Source: Cryobacterium sp. Y82 (GTDB lineage Bacteria; Actinomycetota; Actinomycetes; Actinomycetales; Microbacteriaceae). Taken from it: a DNA stretch of 64,000 bases. Shown piece after piece: positions 42,471 to 50,978 of this stretch. Each line of letters begins with the position of its first letter. Positions within the stretch are counted from its first letter, which is position 1. The notes under the pieces were generated by a model. That model had not been told where the DNA came from. It saw only the letters and a program-made list of their open reading frames with translations, and searched no databases. The stretch spans positions 62,001 to 126,000 of the forward strand of contig NZ_PJJJ01000030.1 in the NCBI RefSeq assembly GCF_002929495.1. The letters are read 5' to 3'. The translations under genes and the position numbers were made by a program.

Positions 42471-42734
42471 TTACCGGCCTGAGCCTGCGTAGGGCAACAA
42501 AGCCATTTCGCGGGCGTTCTTGACGGCACGGGCGATGAGGCGCTGTTCCTGAACGGAGACGCCTGTGATGCGGCGGGCGCGGATCTTTCCACGCTCGGAG
42601 ATGAACTTGCGCAGGGTGGGGACATCTTTGTAATCGATGACACCAACCCGAATCGACTTCGCGGGAGCGGCGTTCTTGCCACCCTTAGCTCCGCGAAGCG
42701 GCTTGCGGCGGTCGCCGCTCGACTTTCCAGCCAT
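42471..42734 (-). CDS. rpsR: 30S ribosomal protein S18
   Basis: The 87-aa protein has [20 protein letters not shown] and [20 protein letters not shown], the S18 signature, and no cysteine (zinc-independent form). It binds the S6 partner in the platform of the 30S subunit. Third gene of the operon. Confidence 0.96.
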   Translation of the reverse strand: MAGKSSGDRRKPLRGAKGGKNAAPAKSIRVGVIDYKDVPTLRKFISERGKIRARRITGVSVQEQRLIARAVKNAREMALLPYAGSGR

Positions 42735-42781
42735 GATTTCCTTACTTTCTTAAAAGGTGTTAGCTACGCGCGTGGCGTGGC

Positions 42782-43300
42782 TTAGAAGGGGGTCTCGTCG
42801 CTGAAGTTGCCTGGACTGTTCCAAACATCTCCGCCGGACGCTGCGGGCGCAGCAGTCTTGGCAGGGGCGCTGGGTGCCCATGGCTCATCATTGCCCTGGC
42901 CACCGACAGCGGGAGCGCCGCTGCGGGGGCCGGACGACTGCGCGCGAGTGAGGGAAGCGGTGGCGTAGCGCAGCGAGGGACCAATTTCGTCGATCTCGAG
43001 CTCCATGCTCGTGCGCTTTTCACCTTCCTTCGTCTCGTACGAACGCTGCTTGAGACGCCCGGAAGCGATGACACGCGACCCCTTGGTCAGTGAACCTGCC
43101 ACGTGCTCGGCGAATTCACGCCAAACGCTCGCACGCAGGAACAGCGCGTCGCCATCTTTCCACTCGTTAGCCGCACGATCGAATGTGCGCGGAGTAGAAG
43201 CAATGGTGAAGTTGGCAACCGCCAGCCCGTTCTGCGTGTAACGCAGTTCCGGATCGCTGGTGAGGTTGCCCACCACGGTGATTACGGTCTCGCCAGCCAT
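42782..43300 (-). CDS. ssb: Single-stranded DNA-binding protein
   Basis: The 172-aa protein has the OB-fold N-terminus ([58 protein letters not shown]), a Gly/Ala/Pro-rich linker and the acidic tip NFSDETPF. In other organisms this tip recruits replication and repair proteins. Conventional position between rpsF and rpsR; start 43300 is the only good ATG. Confidence 0.96.
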   Translation of the reverse strand: MAGETVITVVGNLTSDPELRYTQNGLAVANFTIASTPRTFDRAANEWKDGDALFLRASVWREFAEHVAGSLTKGSRVIASGRLKQRSYETKEGEKRTSMELEIDEIGPSLRYATASLTRAQSSGPRSGAPAVGGQGNDEPWAPSAPAKTAAPAASGGDVWNSPGNFSDETPF

Positions 43301-43303
43301 GGG

Positions 43304-43924
43304 CTACTTGTCGCTTGCCTTGTCGGCAACAGCGGCCGGAGCCGGGGTGGCCTTGGCAGCAGCAGGCTTGGCGGCAGCGACCTTCGCGGAGGGAACCGCG
43401 GTGGAGGCGGCAGCAACCGGCGCGGAAGCGTCTACCTTGGCGGCAACCGGAGCAGCAGCGGCCGGAGCCTCGACTGCATCGGCGACGACAGGCTTCGCAG
43501 CAGAAGCAACCTTGGCCGCCGGAGCGGCAGCGGCTGCAGCAGCAGCGTCAGCCTTGGCCGCGATGACCTTGGGGTTGGCAGCCTTGCGGGCAGCCTTTTC
43601 TGCGGCCAGCTTGGTAGCGACGACGACCTGGGCAATGCCCTCTTCGGCGCGGAGCACCTTGGTGCGCATGACTGCCTCGGACAGGCTCAGCTGGCGGTCG
43701 AGCTCGACCGTGGCTGAGGCGTTCGCGGTGAAGTCAACGACGGCATAAATGCCTTCGGTCTTCTTGTTGATCTCGTATGCGAGACGACGACGACCCCAGA
43801 CATCAACCTTGTCAATGGTTCCACCATCGTTGCGAACAACGTTGAGGAACTTGTCAAGGCTGGGAGCTACAGTGCGCTCATCGATCTCGGGATCGAGGAT
43901 AACCATTAGTTCGTACTGATGCAT
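43304..43924 (-). CDS. rpsF: 30S ribosomal protein S6 with long Ala-rich C-terminal extension
   Basis: The first 95 residues are a normal S6 ([40 protein letters not shown], then [12 protein letters not shown]). The protein continues for about 110 residues of low-complexity Ala/Lys/Val/Pro text (for example [20 protein letters not shown]), giving 206 aa instead of about 100. The tail is in frame and free of stops, so it is real rather than a sequencing error. AAGGAGGTG precedes the start. First gene of the operon. Confidence 0.95.
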   Translation of the reverse strand: MHQYELMVILDPEIDERTVAPSLDKFLNVVRNDGGTIDKVDVWGRRRLAYEINKKTEGIYAVVDFTANASATVELDRQLSLSEAVMRTKVLRAEEGIAQVVVATKLAAEKAARKAANPKVIAAKADAAAAAAAAPAAKVASAAKPVVADAVEAPAAAAPVAAKVDASAPVAAASTAVPSAKVAAAKPAAAKATPAPAAVADKASDK

Positions 43925-44076
43925 GACTAACCCACCTCCTTCGGACTAAAACGGCTACAGACTTTCTGTAACAGGAGGGTTGTGCATGTGCTGAACGCGG
44001 AGGCCGGGAATCCGGCACGCAGGCAACCTGCCCAGACTACCGGATACCCCGTCGTTGCGCCAGTCGATCAGCTGGT

Positions 44077-45417
44077 TTACTCGGTCAGGGTCGCGTTCGC
44101 TGCGTCCTGGGCTGCGAGCACACCCTGCTGCACCGGAATGCGACCGAGGAAGACTTCGTCAAGCAGCGGCCGCATGGCGTTCTCGGCGGCCGGCCAGCCA
44201 GCACCGCGCGGCGCCGGCGCCGTTCCGCCGGCCAAAACGTCGTAGAACGGGCTGATGTCGACCTTCTCGGCTGCCCAATAAGCAGCGTAGGCGGGCTGCG
44301 CGGCCAGGACGGCCGGAGACGCTGCGCCGGAAGCGCCAATGAATTCAGAGCCGGCAGCGCTCCCGAGCCATTCCAACACCCGCTGGGTTTTCGCCGGGCG
44401 CTCCGACGAAGCATTTCCGGCAGCAGCGATGCCATCGACTCCGCTGATCGAGCCGGCGGGACCGCTGGGAAGTTGCACGACGCCCCAGTCGAAGTTCGCC
44501 CCAGCGCTCACATTGGCGAGGTTGTACACCCCGCTCTGAAACAGGGCCATCTTGCCCTGCAGAAACTGCTCGCGGCTGAAATCGCCGTTGGTGTTGGTAT
44601 CGGCGGCCGACGGAGCGACGTGCCACCTGTTCATGAGGTCGACGAGGTACTGGAATGAAGCGAGACCCGCGTCAGACGCAAAGACATACTGGTTAGTTTC
44701 ATCCTGGAACTGGGCACCACCGGAGGCCAGATAGTTCAGCACCATCGCCTGCAGGTCGTAGCCAGCGTTGTAGCCGTATTGGCTCAGGTTGGAACCGTCG
44801 AAATCTGCGCTGTCGGCCGTATTCCCGTTGTAGTCCTTGGTGAGTTTCTGCAGCGCGCTGATGAGGGTGTCGTTATTACCGGTGGGATCCCAGGTGAGCG
44901 CAGACACGTCTTCGGCGGTCAGACCGGCATCACCAAGCAGGTCGGCGTTGTAATACATCGCGATGCCGGGGTCGGCCAGCTGCGGTACTCCCCACAGCGT
45001 GGCATCCCGGGTGTACTGGGCGACGACGGCTGGAACCCAGCCGGCCTGGGTATCCGCTGGCATGGCGGTCGTGATGTTGAGCAGTGCGCCCGCGTCGGCA
45101 TAGGCAGGGTAGCTGCCGCCATCGACCCAGAACACGTCAGGAGCACTGTTACCGGCGACGTCGGTGCGCAGCTTCTCGAAGTAGTCGTCCCACGGCACGA
45201 TCTCGACGTCGACGTGGATGTCGGGGTTGTCTTTTTCGAAAGCGGTGAAGGACTTCTCGTAGGCGGCAGCGACCTGTTCGTCCCAGAGTCGCACGGTCAC
45301 CGTGGTCGCGGAGTTTCCAGTGTCGGAGTCGGAGAAATTCAGTGCGGCGACGGCCCCGGAGATGACGAGAAGCACGGCGGCTGCGCCGGCGGCAATGATG
45401 GTGGAACGCTTGGCCAT
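44077..45417 (-). CDS. Extracellular sugar-binding protein, family 1 (ABC transporter)
   Basis: The 446-aa protein has a signal-like N-terminus (MAKRSTIIAAGAAAVLLVIS) without a lipobox Cys, then TVRLWDEQVAAAYEKSFTAF, DNPDIHVDVEIVPWDDYF and PDVFWVDGGSYPAYADAGAL, the classical CUT1 binding protein start, and a C-terminal PVQQGVLAAQDAANATLTE. It binds an oligosaccharide or sugar outside the cell. Without a lipid Cys it is either tethered by an uncleaved signal anchor or released. Third gene of the CUT1 operon. Confidence 0.88.
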   Translation of the reverse strand: MAKRSTIIAAGAAAVLLVISGAVAALNFSDSDTGNSATTVTVRLWDEQVAAAYEKSFTAFEKDNPDIHVDVEIVPWDDYFEKLRTDVAGNSAPDVFWVDGGSYPAYADAGALLNITTAMPADTQAGWVPAVVAQYTRDATLWGVPQLADPGIAMYYNADLLGDAGLTAEDVSALTWDPTGNNDTLISALQKLTKDYNGNTADSADFDGSNLSQYGYNAGYDLQAMVLNYLASGGAQFQDETNQYVFASDAGLASFQYLVDLMNRWHVAPSAADTNTNGDFSREQFLQGKMALFQSGVYNLANVSAGANFDWGVVQLPSGPAGSISGVDGIAAAGNASSERPAKTQRVLEWLGSAAGSEFIGASGAASPAVLAAQPAYAAYWAAEKVDISPFYDVLAGGTAPAPRGAGWPAAENAMRPLLDEVFLGRIPVQQGVLAAQDAANATLTE

Positions 45418-45460
45418 GATGTCCTCTGTTGACGGATCGAACCTTCCCCAAGGGACTAGC

Positions 45461-46291
45461 CTACGCAGAACCCGCAATGGTGATCGACCGGACGAAGCTG
45501 CGCTGGAACATCAGGAACAGCACGAGGAGCGGAACCAGGGCGAGCGTTGTGGCCGCCATGACGAGCGTCCAATTGCCGTTGAACTGGCTTTGCAGGCTTG
45601 CGGTGGCGACGGTCACGACCCGCCATTCGGTGCCGGTCGTGACCACGAGCGGCCACATGAAACTATTCCAGTGGCTCACGATTGTGATGAGGGTCAGGGT
45701 GGCGATGATCGGGCGGGACAGCGGCACGACGATCTCGACCAACACGTCGAGTGTGTTCGCCCCGTCGAGTCGGGCGGCATCGATGAGCTCTTGGGGAATG
45801 CCGCGAAAATATTCGCGCAACAAAAAAATCGCGTAGGGGGAGGCGAACGCGAATGGCAGCACGAGACTCCAAAACGAGTTGCGCAGGCCGGCCTCGGTCA
45901 TCATGAGGTACAGCGGAACGACGAGCACGACCGGTGGGATCATCAGGGTCGACAGGTACACCCAGAACAGTATCTGGCGACCGGGGAAGTCGACTCGGGC
46001 GAAGGCATAGGCGGCGAGAATCGAACAGATCAACTGCCCGACCAGAATCAGCACGGCCGTGAGTACCGTGATCAGGATGGCGCGCCCGAATTGGGCCGGA
46101 CCGTTCAGCAAGAGCGCAAAATTTTCCAGGGTGAACGGGTCAGGCCAGCTCAGCGCTGACTGCTGCGCGAACTGCTCCCGTGTCTTGAACGCGGTCAGGA
46201 TACTCAGCAGGAACGGGCCGAGGGTGAACAGTGCGCCCAGCACGAGCACAAGGTAAACGGCGACCGTGGAGGATAATCTAGTCCATTTCAT
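45461..46291 (-). CDS. Sugar ABC transporter permease, MalG type
   Basis: The 276-aa permease starts MKWTRLSSTVAVYLVLVLGA at 46291 (14-bp overlap with the MalF-type gene). It has six helices and the EAA loop IPQELIDAARLDGANTLDVL-VEIVVPLSRP. It forms the inner-membrane channel with the MalF-type protein. The ATPase is not encoded in the cluster; a shared MsiK-like ATPase elsewhere is the usual actinobacterial solution. Confidence 0.9.
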   Translation of the reverse strand: MKWTRLSSTVAVYLVLVLGALFTLGPFLLSILTAFKTREQFAQQSALSWPDPFTLENFALLLNGPAQFGRAILITVLTAVLILVGQLICSILAAYAFARVDFPGRQILFWVYLSTLMIPPVVLVVPLYLMMTEAGLRNSFWSLVLPFAFASPYAIFLLREYFRGIPQELIDAARLDGANTLDVLVEIVVPLSRPIIATLTLITIVSHWNSFMWPLVVTTGTEWRVVTVATASLQSQFNGNWTLVMAATTLALVPLLVLFLMFQRSFVRSITIAGSA

Positions 46292-47159
46292 AGGTGACCC
46301 TCCGGCGAAAATACAGCTGCTGGGCGAGGGTGATGACGACCAGGATGACCAGCAGAACGACGGCCATGACGGCCGCGCGGCCGAGGTCGAAGGCCTCGAA
46401 AGCTTCGTAGTAGATGCGCGCGGCCACGACATCCGTCGATCGTGCCGGGCCGCCCTGGGTGAGCGCGTACACCTGGTCGAAGACCTGAAAGGCCGAAATA
46501 ACCGTGGTGACCAGCACGAAGAACATGGTTGGGCGCAACAGGGGCAGCTTGATATGCCAGAACATCTTCACCGCGCCGGCGCCATCGATGCGGGCCGCCT
46601 CGAGAATCTGCCCAGGAATGTTGAGCAGCCCGGCCATGAAGAACAGGGTTACGTAGCCGACGTTGGTCCAGATCACCACGGCGGCCACAGCCGGAAGCGC
46701 GAGTGCGGGGTCACTGAGCCACTCGACGCGCTGCCCGAGCAGTGTGTTGAGTGCCCCATCCGTGGGCGCGAGGATCCACTTCCAGACGACGCCGAGAGCA
46801 AGTGGCGCGCAAATCCATGGCAGTACGTAGATCGTGCGAAACCAGGCTGACCCCGGCAGGCCGCGCGTGAGCACAGTGGCCGCGGCGAGGCCGATCAGGG
46901 TTTGAATCGGCACCACGAGCAGAGTGAAGATGAGCGTGACCAGCAGGGAGTTGCCAAAGACGCCGTCACTGAGAACGGATTGGTAGTTGTCGAGGCCGAC
47001 GAAGGTGATCGGGCCGATCAGGTCCCAGCTCTGAAAGCTGAGCCAGAGCACGACGAGCACCGGAAGGAGGAGGAAGCAGACCACGCCGAACAGACTGGGC
47101 GCGAGCAGGGTATAGCCGGTTATCGCCCTGCGTCGACGCAGGCTGCCCCTATTGGACAC
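46278..47159 (-). CDS. Sugar ABC transporter permease, MalF type
   Basis: The 293-aa permease uses GTG at 47159 (SNRGSLRRRRAITGYTLLAP). It has six helices and the EAA loop IPGQILEAARIDGAGAVKMF-WHIKLPLLRPT. Its start overlaps the 3' end of cca by 11 bp, which ties the transporter to cca transcription. Substrate unknown. Confidence 0.9.
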   Translation of the reverse strand: MSNRGSLRRRRAITGYTLLAPSLFGVVCFLLLPVLVVLWLSFQSWDLIGPITFVGLDNYQSVLSDGVFGNSLLVTLIFTLLVVPIQTLIGLAAATVLTRGLPGSAWFRTIYVLPWICAPLALGVVWKWILAPTDGALNTLLGQRVEWLSDPALALPAVAAVVIWTNVGYVTLFFMAGLLNIPGQILEAARIDGAGAVKMFWHIKLPLLRPTMFFVLVTTVISAFQVFDQVYALTQGGPARSTDVVAARIYYEAFEAFDLGRAAVMAVVLLVILVVITLAQQLYFRRRVTYEMD

Positions 47160-48579
47160 GCTCCGCCCACCAGCCCACTAGTCGGCGAGTGGCTTCGTCC
47201 TCGCCGAGGGGTCCATCGTCCAGCCGCTGCTCGAGCAGATAGCGGTAGGCCTCGCCAACCTCGCGCCCCGGTTTCATGCCGAGCACGGCCATGATCTGTT
47301 CGCCGTCGAGGTCGGGGCGTACGGCGCCGAGTTCTTCCTGCTCGGCCAGAGCGGCAATGCGCTGTTCCAGGTCGTCGTAGGCGAAGCCGAGCCGATCGGC
47401 CTTGCGCCGGTTGCGGGTCGTGACGTCGGCGCGGGTGAGGATATGCAGCCGTTCCAGTTGGTCCCCGGCGTCGCGCACATATCGGCGCACGGCGGAGTCG
47501 GTCCAGGCGCCCTCGGTGTAGCCGAAGAATCGCAGGTGCAGCTCGATCAGGCGAGCAACGGCGTTGATGGTGTCATTGTCAAAGCGCAGGGCGCGCAGTC
47601 GTTTCTTAGCCAGCTTCGCCCCGACCACGTCGTGGTGGTAGAAGCTCACGACTCCGCCCGGTTCGAGTTTGCGGGTGGCCGGCTTGCCGATGTCGTGCAT
47701 TAGGGCGGCGAGGCGCACGATCAGGTCGGGAGACTCAAGGTTGCCGCGTGATTTCTCGTAGCCCATAGCCTGATCCAGCACGGTGAGGGTGTGCTGGTAG
47801 ACGTCCTTGTGGTGGTGGTGCTCGTCGATCTCCAATTGCAGACCGGGAATCTCGGGGAGCACGATCTCGGCCAAGCCCGATTCCATCAGCACTTCGATGC
47901 CCGCGCGTGGGTCCTTCGAGACCAGTAGTTTCGACAGTTCGTCACCGATGCGTTCGGCCGACACGATGCGGATGCTGTCCCGCATCTTCTCCATGGCCAG
48001 TGCGGTGTCGAGGTCCAGCGTGAAACCCAGCTGCCCGGTAAACCTGGCCGCGCGCAGCATCCGCAGCGGGTCGTCTCCGAAGGAAACCTCCGGAGTGCTC
48101 GGCGTGCGCAGTTGTTTGGCCAGCAGGTCGTCGATGCCGCCGGCCGGATCAACGAGCGTCAGCTGGGGCAGGCGCAGTGCCATCGCGTTGACGGTGAAGT
48201 CGCGGCGCATCAAGTCAGGTTCGAGGTGGCGTCCGAACACGACGTCGGGCTTGCGGGTGGTGCCGTCGTAGCTGTCAGCTCGATAGGTGGTGATCTCCAC
48301 CGTCTCGCCGGCCAGGCTGGCACCGATTGTGCCGTATGCCCGGCCAATGTCCCACTGCGCTTCAGACAGTGGCCTGACGAGCGCGAGAATCTGGTCGGGG
48401 GCCGCATCCGTGGTGAAATCCAGGTCGTGCAGTGGACGATCAAGGAACGCATCGCGCACCGGGCCACCGACCAGAGCGAGTTCGTGGCCGGCAACCGCAA
48501 ATGCGTTCGCCAGACGGGATACCGTGGGAGTGGCAGCCAGGTCGCCCAGTCGTGCGAGGGCTGCCGCGACGCTCTGCAT
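47149..48579 (-). CDS. cca: CCA tRNA nucleotidyltransferase
   Basis: The 476-aa protein starts MQSVAAALARLGDLAATPTV, with the catalytic ALVGGPVRDAFLDRPLHDLD-FTTDA motif, the RRDFTVNAMAL region, and an HD domain: LMHDIGKPATR and VVGAKLAKKRLRALRFDN. It adds CCA to tRNA 3' ends. I choose the ATG at 48579 because TAATAT lies 7 nt upstream (leaderless pattern) and it matches family N-termini; an ATG at 48600 would add seven residues. Its 3' end overlaps the sugar permease gene. Confidence 0.9.
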   Translation of the reverse strand: MQSVAAALARLGDLAATPTVSRLANAFAVAGHELALVGGPVRDAFLDRPLHDLDFTTDAAPDQILALVRPLSEAQWDIGRAYGTIGASLAGETVEITTYRADSYDGTTRKPDVVFGRHLEPDLMRRDFTVNAMALRLPQLTLVDPAGGIDDLLAKQLRTPSTPEVSFGDDPLRMLRAARFTGQLGFTLDLDTALAMEKMRDSIRIVSAERIGDELSKLLVSKDPRAGIEVLMESGLAEIVLPEIPGLQLEIDEHHHHKDVYQHTLTVLDQAMGYEKSRGNLESPDLIVRLAALMHDIGKPATRKLEPGGVVSFYHHDVVGAKLAKKRLRALRFDNDTINAVARLIELHLRFFGYTEGAWTDSAVRRYVRDAGDQLERLHILTRADVTTRNRRKADRLGFAYDDLEQRIAALAEQEELGAVRPDLDGEQIMAVLGMKPGREVGEAYRYLLEQRLDDGPLGEDEATRRLVGWWAERVQ

Positions 48580-48586
48580 AAGCCCC

Positions 48587-48653
48587 ATATTAGTTGCCAT
48601 CCTGAAGCGCGCAGTCGCGGTGCAGGCGGCTCTACGCTGGTACGCCGTAGAAT
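48587..48653. promoter_or_regulatory. Divergent promoter elements of cca and the DUF6049 gene
   Basis: TAATAT on the minus strand (48587-48592) is 7 nt before the cca ATG, and TAGAAT on the plus strand (48648-48653) is 6 nt before the ATG at 48660. Both fit -10 elements of leaderless transcripts. Confidence 0.45.
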
Positions 48654-48659
48654 CCCCTT

Positions 48660-50978
48660 ATGGTGGCCGAGTCAGATCCCGCGCATCGGCCCGCGTTCCC
48701 GGTTGCCGCGTGCGCTGCCGTGCCCCCGGCCGGGAGCGTGTTGCGTCATCGACGATTGCGACCAATCACGGCGTTTCTGTTGGGATTCCTAACCCTGGCG
48801 TCCCTGATTTTTGCACCCCTATTCTCTTTGCCCTTGTCCCAGGCCGCTACGGAGAACAGTACGGTCACGAGCGCCACAACCCCCGAAGACACCATCAGCG
48901 TCACCGTATCTCCGACCACTTCGCCGCAATTGTCGCCGGGCCAGGATCTGGTTCTTACGGTGACCGTGCACAACAACACGGACGCTGGCATTCCGATCGG
49001 CCGCGTCGATGTGTACCTCGCGCAGCTGGCGCTGACCACGCGAGCTGCGCTCGATGGCTGGCTGCGACCCGATGCGAACACAAATTCTGGCGACCAGCTG
49101 GTGAGCGTACCAACGACGGAAGTTATTCCGGCTCGGGCCAGTACAAACCTCAGCATCACGGTTTCGGCCGAGGCCGTGGGATTGAGCGACCGAAACGCGT
49201 GGGGATCGCGTGGAATCACCGCGATACTCAGCGTGGGTGACGCGATTCAGGCAGAGGGCCGTGGCACATTTGTCTGGTCACAGGGCAGCGCGATCACCCC
49301 GGTCGGGCTCGCTTCCATCCTGCCGATCACGACCCCGGAAAGCACGACCGGGCTGATCACCCTGAAGGCGCTCGAGTCGTACACGAGCTCGGTCGGTCTG
49401 CTCTCTCGCCAATTGGATGCCGCCATAGAGACCCCAACGGCAGCGATCGCCCTTGATCCGCAGATTATCGCCTCGATTCGCGTGCTCGGCACCAAGGCTC
49501 CGGCATCGGCCGTGGCCTGGCTCGACCGTCTGGCTGGGACCAGTAACGACATCTTTCCGCTCGGCTATGCGGATGCCGATATCGCGTTGCAAGCGCAGGC
49601 CGGAGCCACGACGCTACTCACGCCGACCTCTTTCTCGGCGGCAATTGATGCCAGTCTGTTTGTCGTACCGCCGGCCACACCTATCCCTGAGCCCACGACC
49701 AGCCCGACCGCTGTGCCCAGCATCACCTCTCGCGCCGGAGCCGAAACTGCCCCATCGCCAACGCCCACCCCGACTCCCGCGTTGGAACCCGGCGCAACGG
49801 TCATTCCGTCGACCAGCGACCTGTTGGCGTGGGATTACACGAGCACCGCGATCGGCTGGCCGGTCGCCGGGGGTGTTGCGCGCACCGACCTCGACGTGTT
49901 TGCCGCGAGCGGCCAGACGACGACTATCCTCTCCAGCGGCAACGTCGAGCAATCCGACGTCTTCACCCCTAATGCAGCGTTCGCCCTTCCGGGCGGGCTG
50001 GCCCTCGTCAGTGACTCCGTGCTCTCGGCCGCCATCCGGGCCGCCGCCGCGGCGACGTCCGAGGACGAGTGGCGGGTTAACGTCTCCGAGGCTGCTGCGC
50101 TTTTGGCGATCGTGTCTGCGGAGAACCCCAATTCGGCACGCACGATGTTGGTCACCTTCGATCGCAGTAGCCCGGCCAGTGCCACCCGGGTCAGTCAGAC
50201 CCTCGCGGCGCTCGATTCTACGGCTTGGTCGAACGCGGCTCCCCTGCAGTCAGCCTTGGAGTCTGCCCCGGCCACCACGGTGACCTTTCAAGACCGGGCA
50301 ATTGACAGCAACCGGGTCGCACTCGCCCGATCCCTGTTGGATCGCGAGGCGGCGATCTCTGAATTCGCCACCATTTTGGCTGATCCCCTCGCGTTCACCG
50401 CTCCGGCACGACTGAATGTGCTGGCCCTTCTCGACACGACCTGGGCTTCGCAGACGTCGGCCTGGGCTGAGCAGGTCGGAGCGAGCCTGGCTGCCTCCTT
50501 CGACCTGATTCACGCCGTGACTGTCACCACCCGCGGACCAATTATTGTGGTGGGCAGCAAGGTTGACCTCCGCATCACGCTCGACAATGCCCTGGACCAA
50601 GCCGTCACCGTGCGCGCCAAGATTGTGCCCTCCAACGGTCGACTCATTGTCGGTGACACCCTCGAGACCATCATTCAGCCCAACTCTTCACAAGCGGTTT
50701 CCGTGCCACTCAGCGCCGCCGTCGGTAACGGCGACGTCGTCTTGCGAGTCACCCTGTTCACCCTGAACGGCACTCCGCTGGGCCAGCCAGCCCCCATTGA
50801 CGTGAGCGTGCGCGCCGACTGGGAAGGAGTCGGTGCGAGCATCTTCGCGATCCTTGTCGTCGGCTTCTTCGGTTTCGGCATCTGGCGGAACATCGTGCGC
50901 CGACGCCGGGAACGCGCCGGTGAGGCATCCGCTACTCCCGGCAGAGATGTGTTAGCTGAGGCGGAATCCGATGTCTGA
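48660..50978 (+). CDS. DUF6049 family large membrane-anchored extracytoplasmic protein
   Basis: The 772-aa protein has an N-terminal signal/anchor (PITAFLLGFLTLASLIFAPLF, about 38-60). The extracytoplasmic body starts with beta-rich text (VTVSPTTSPQLSPGQDLVLT) and carries a Pro/Thr-rich linker near residue 345. The C-terminal end is a membrane helix (IFAILVVGFFGFGIWRNIV) with a basic cytoplasmic tail. This is the actinobacterial protein that regularly precedes murJ, so a cell wall or envelope role is likely. The ATG lies 6 nt after TAGAAT. It overlaps murJ by 8 bp. Confidence 0.8.
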   Translation: MVAESDPAHRPAFPVAACAAVPPAGSVLRHRRLRPITAFLLGFLTLASLIFAPLFSLPLSQAATENSTVTSATTPEDTISVTVSPTTSPQLSPGQDLVLTVTVHNNTDAGIPIGRVDVYLAQLALTTRAALDGWLRPDANTNSGDQLVSVPTTEVIPARASTNLSITVSAEAVGLSDRNAWGSRGITAILSVGDAIQAEGRGTFVWSQGSAITPVGLASILPITTPESTTGLITLKALESYTSSVGLLSRQLDAAIETPTAAIALDPQIIASIRVLGTKAPASAVAWLDRLAGTSNDIFPLGYADADIALQAQAGATTLLTPTSFSAAIDASLFVVPPATPIPEPTTSPTAVPSITSRAGAETAPSPTPTPTPALEPGATVIPSTSDLLAWDYTSTAIGWPVAGGVARTDLDVFAASGQTTTILSSGNVEQSDVFTPNAAFALPGGLALVSDSVLSAAIRAAAAATSEDEWRVNVSEAAALLAIVSAENPNSARTMLVTFDRSSPASATRVSQTLAALDSTAWSNAAPLQSALESAPATTVTFQDRAIDSNRVALARSLLDREAAISEFATILADPLAFTAPARLNVLALLDTTWASQTSAWAEQVGASLAASFDLIHAVTVTTRGPIIVVGSKVDLRITLDNALDQAVTVRAKIVPSNGRLIVGDTLETIIQPNSSQAVSVPLSAAVGNGDVVLRVTLFTLNGTPLGQPAPIDVSVRADWEGVGASIFAILVVGFFGFGIWRNIVRRRRERAGEASATPGRDVLAEAESDV

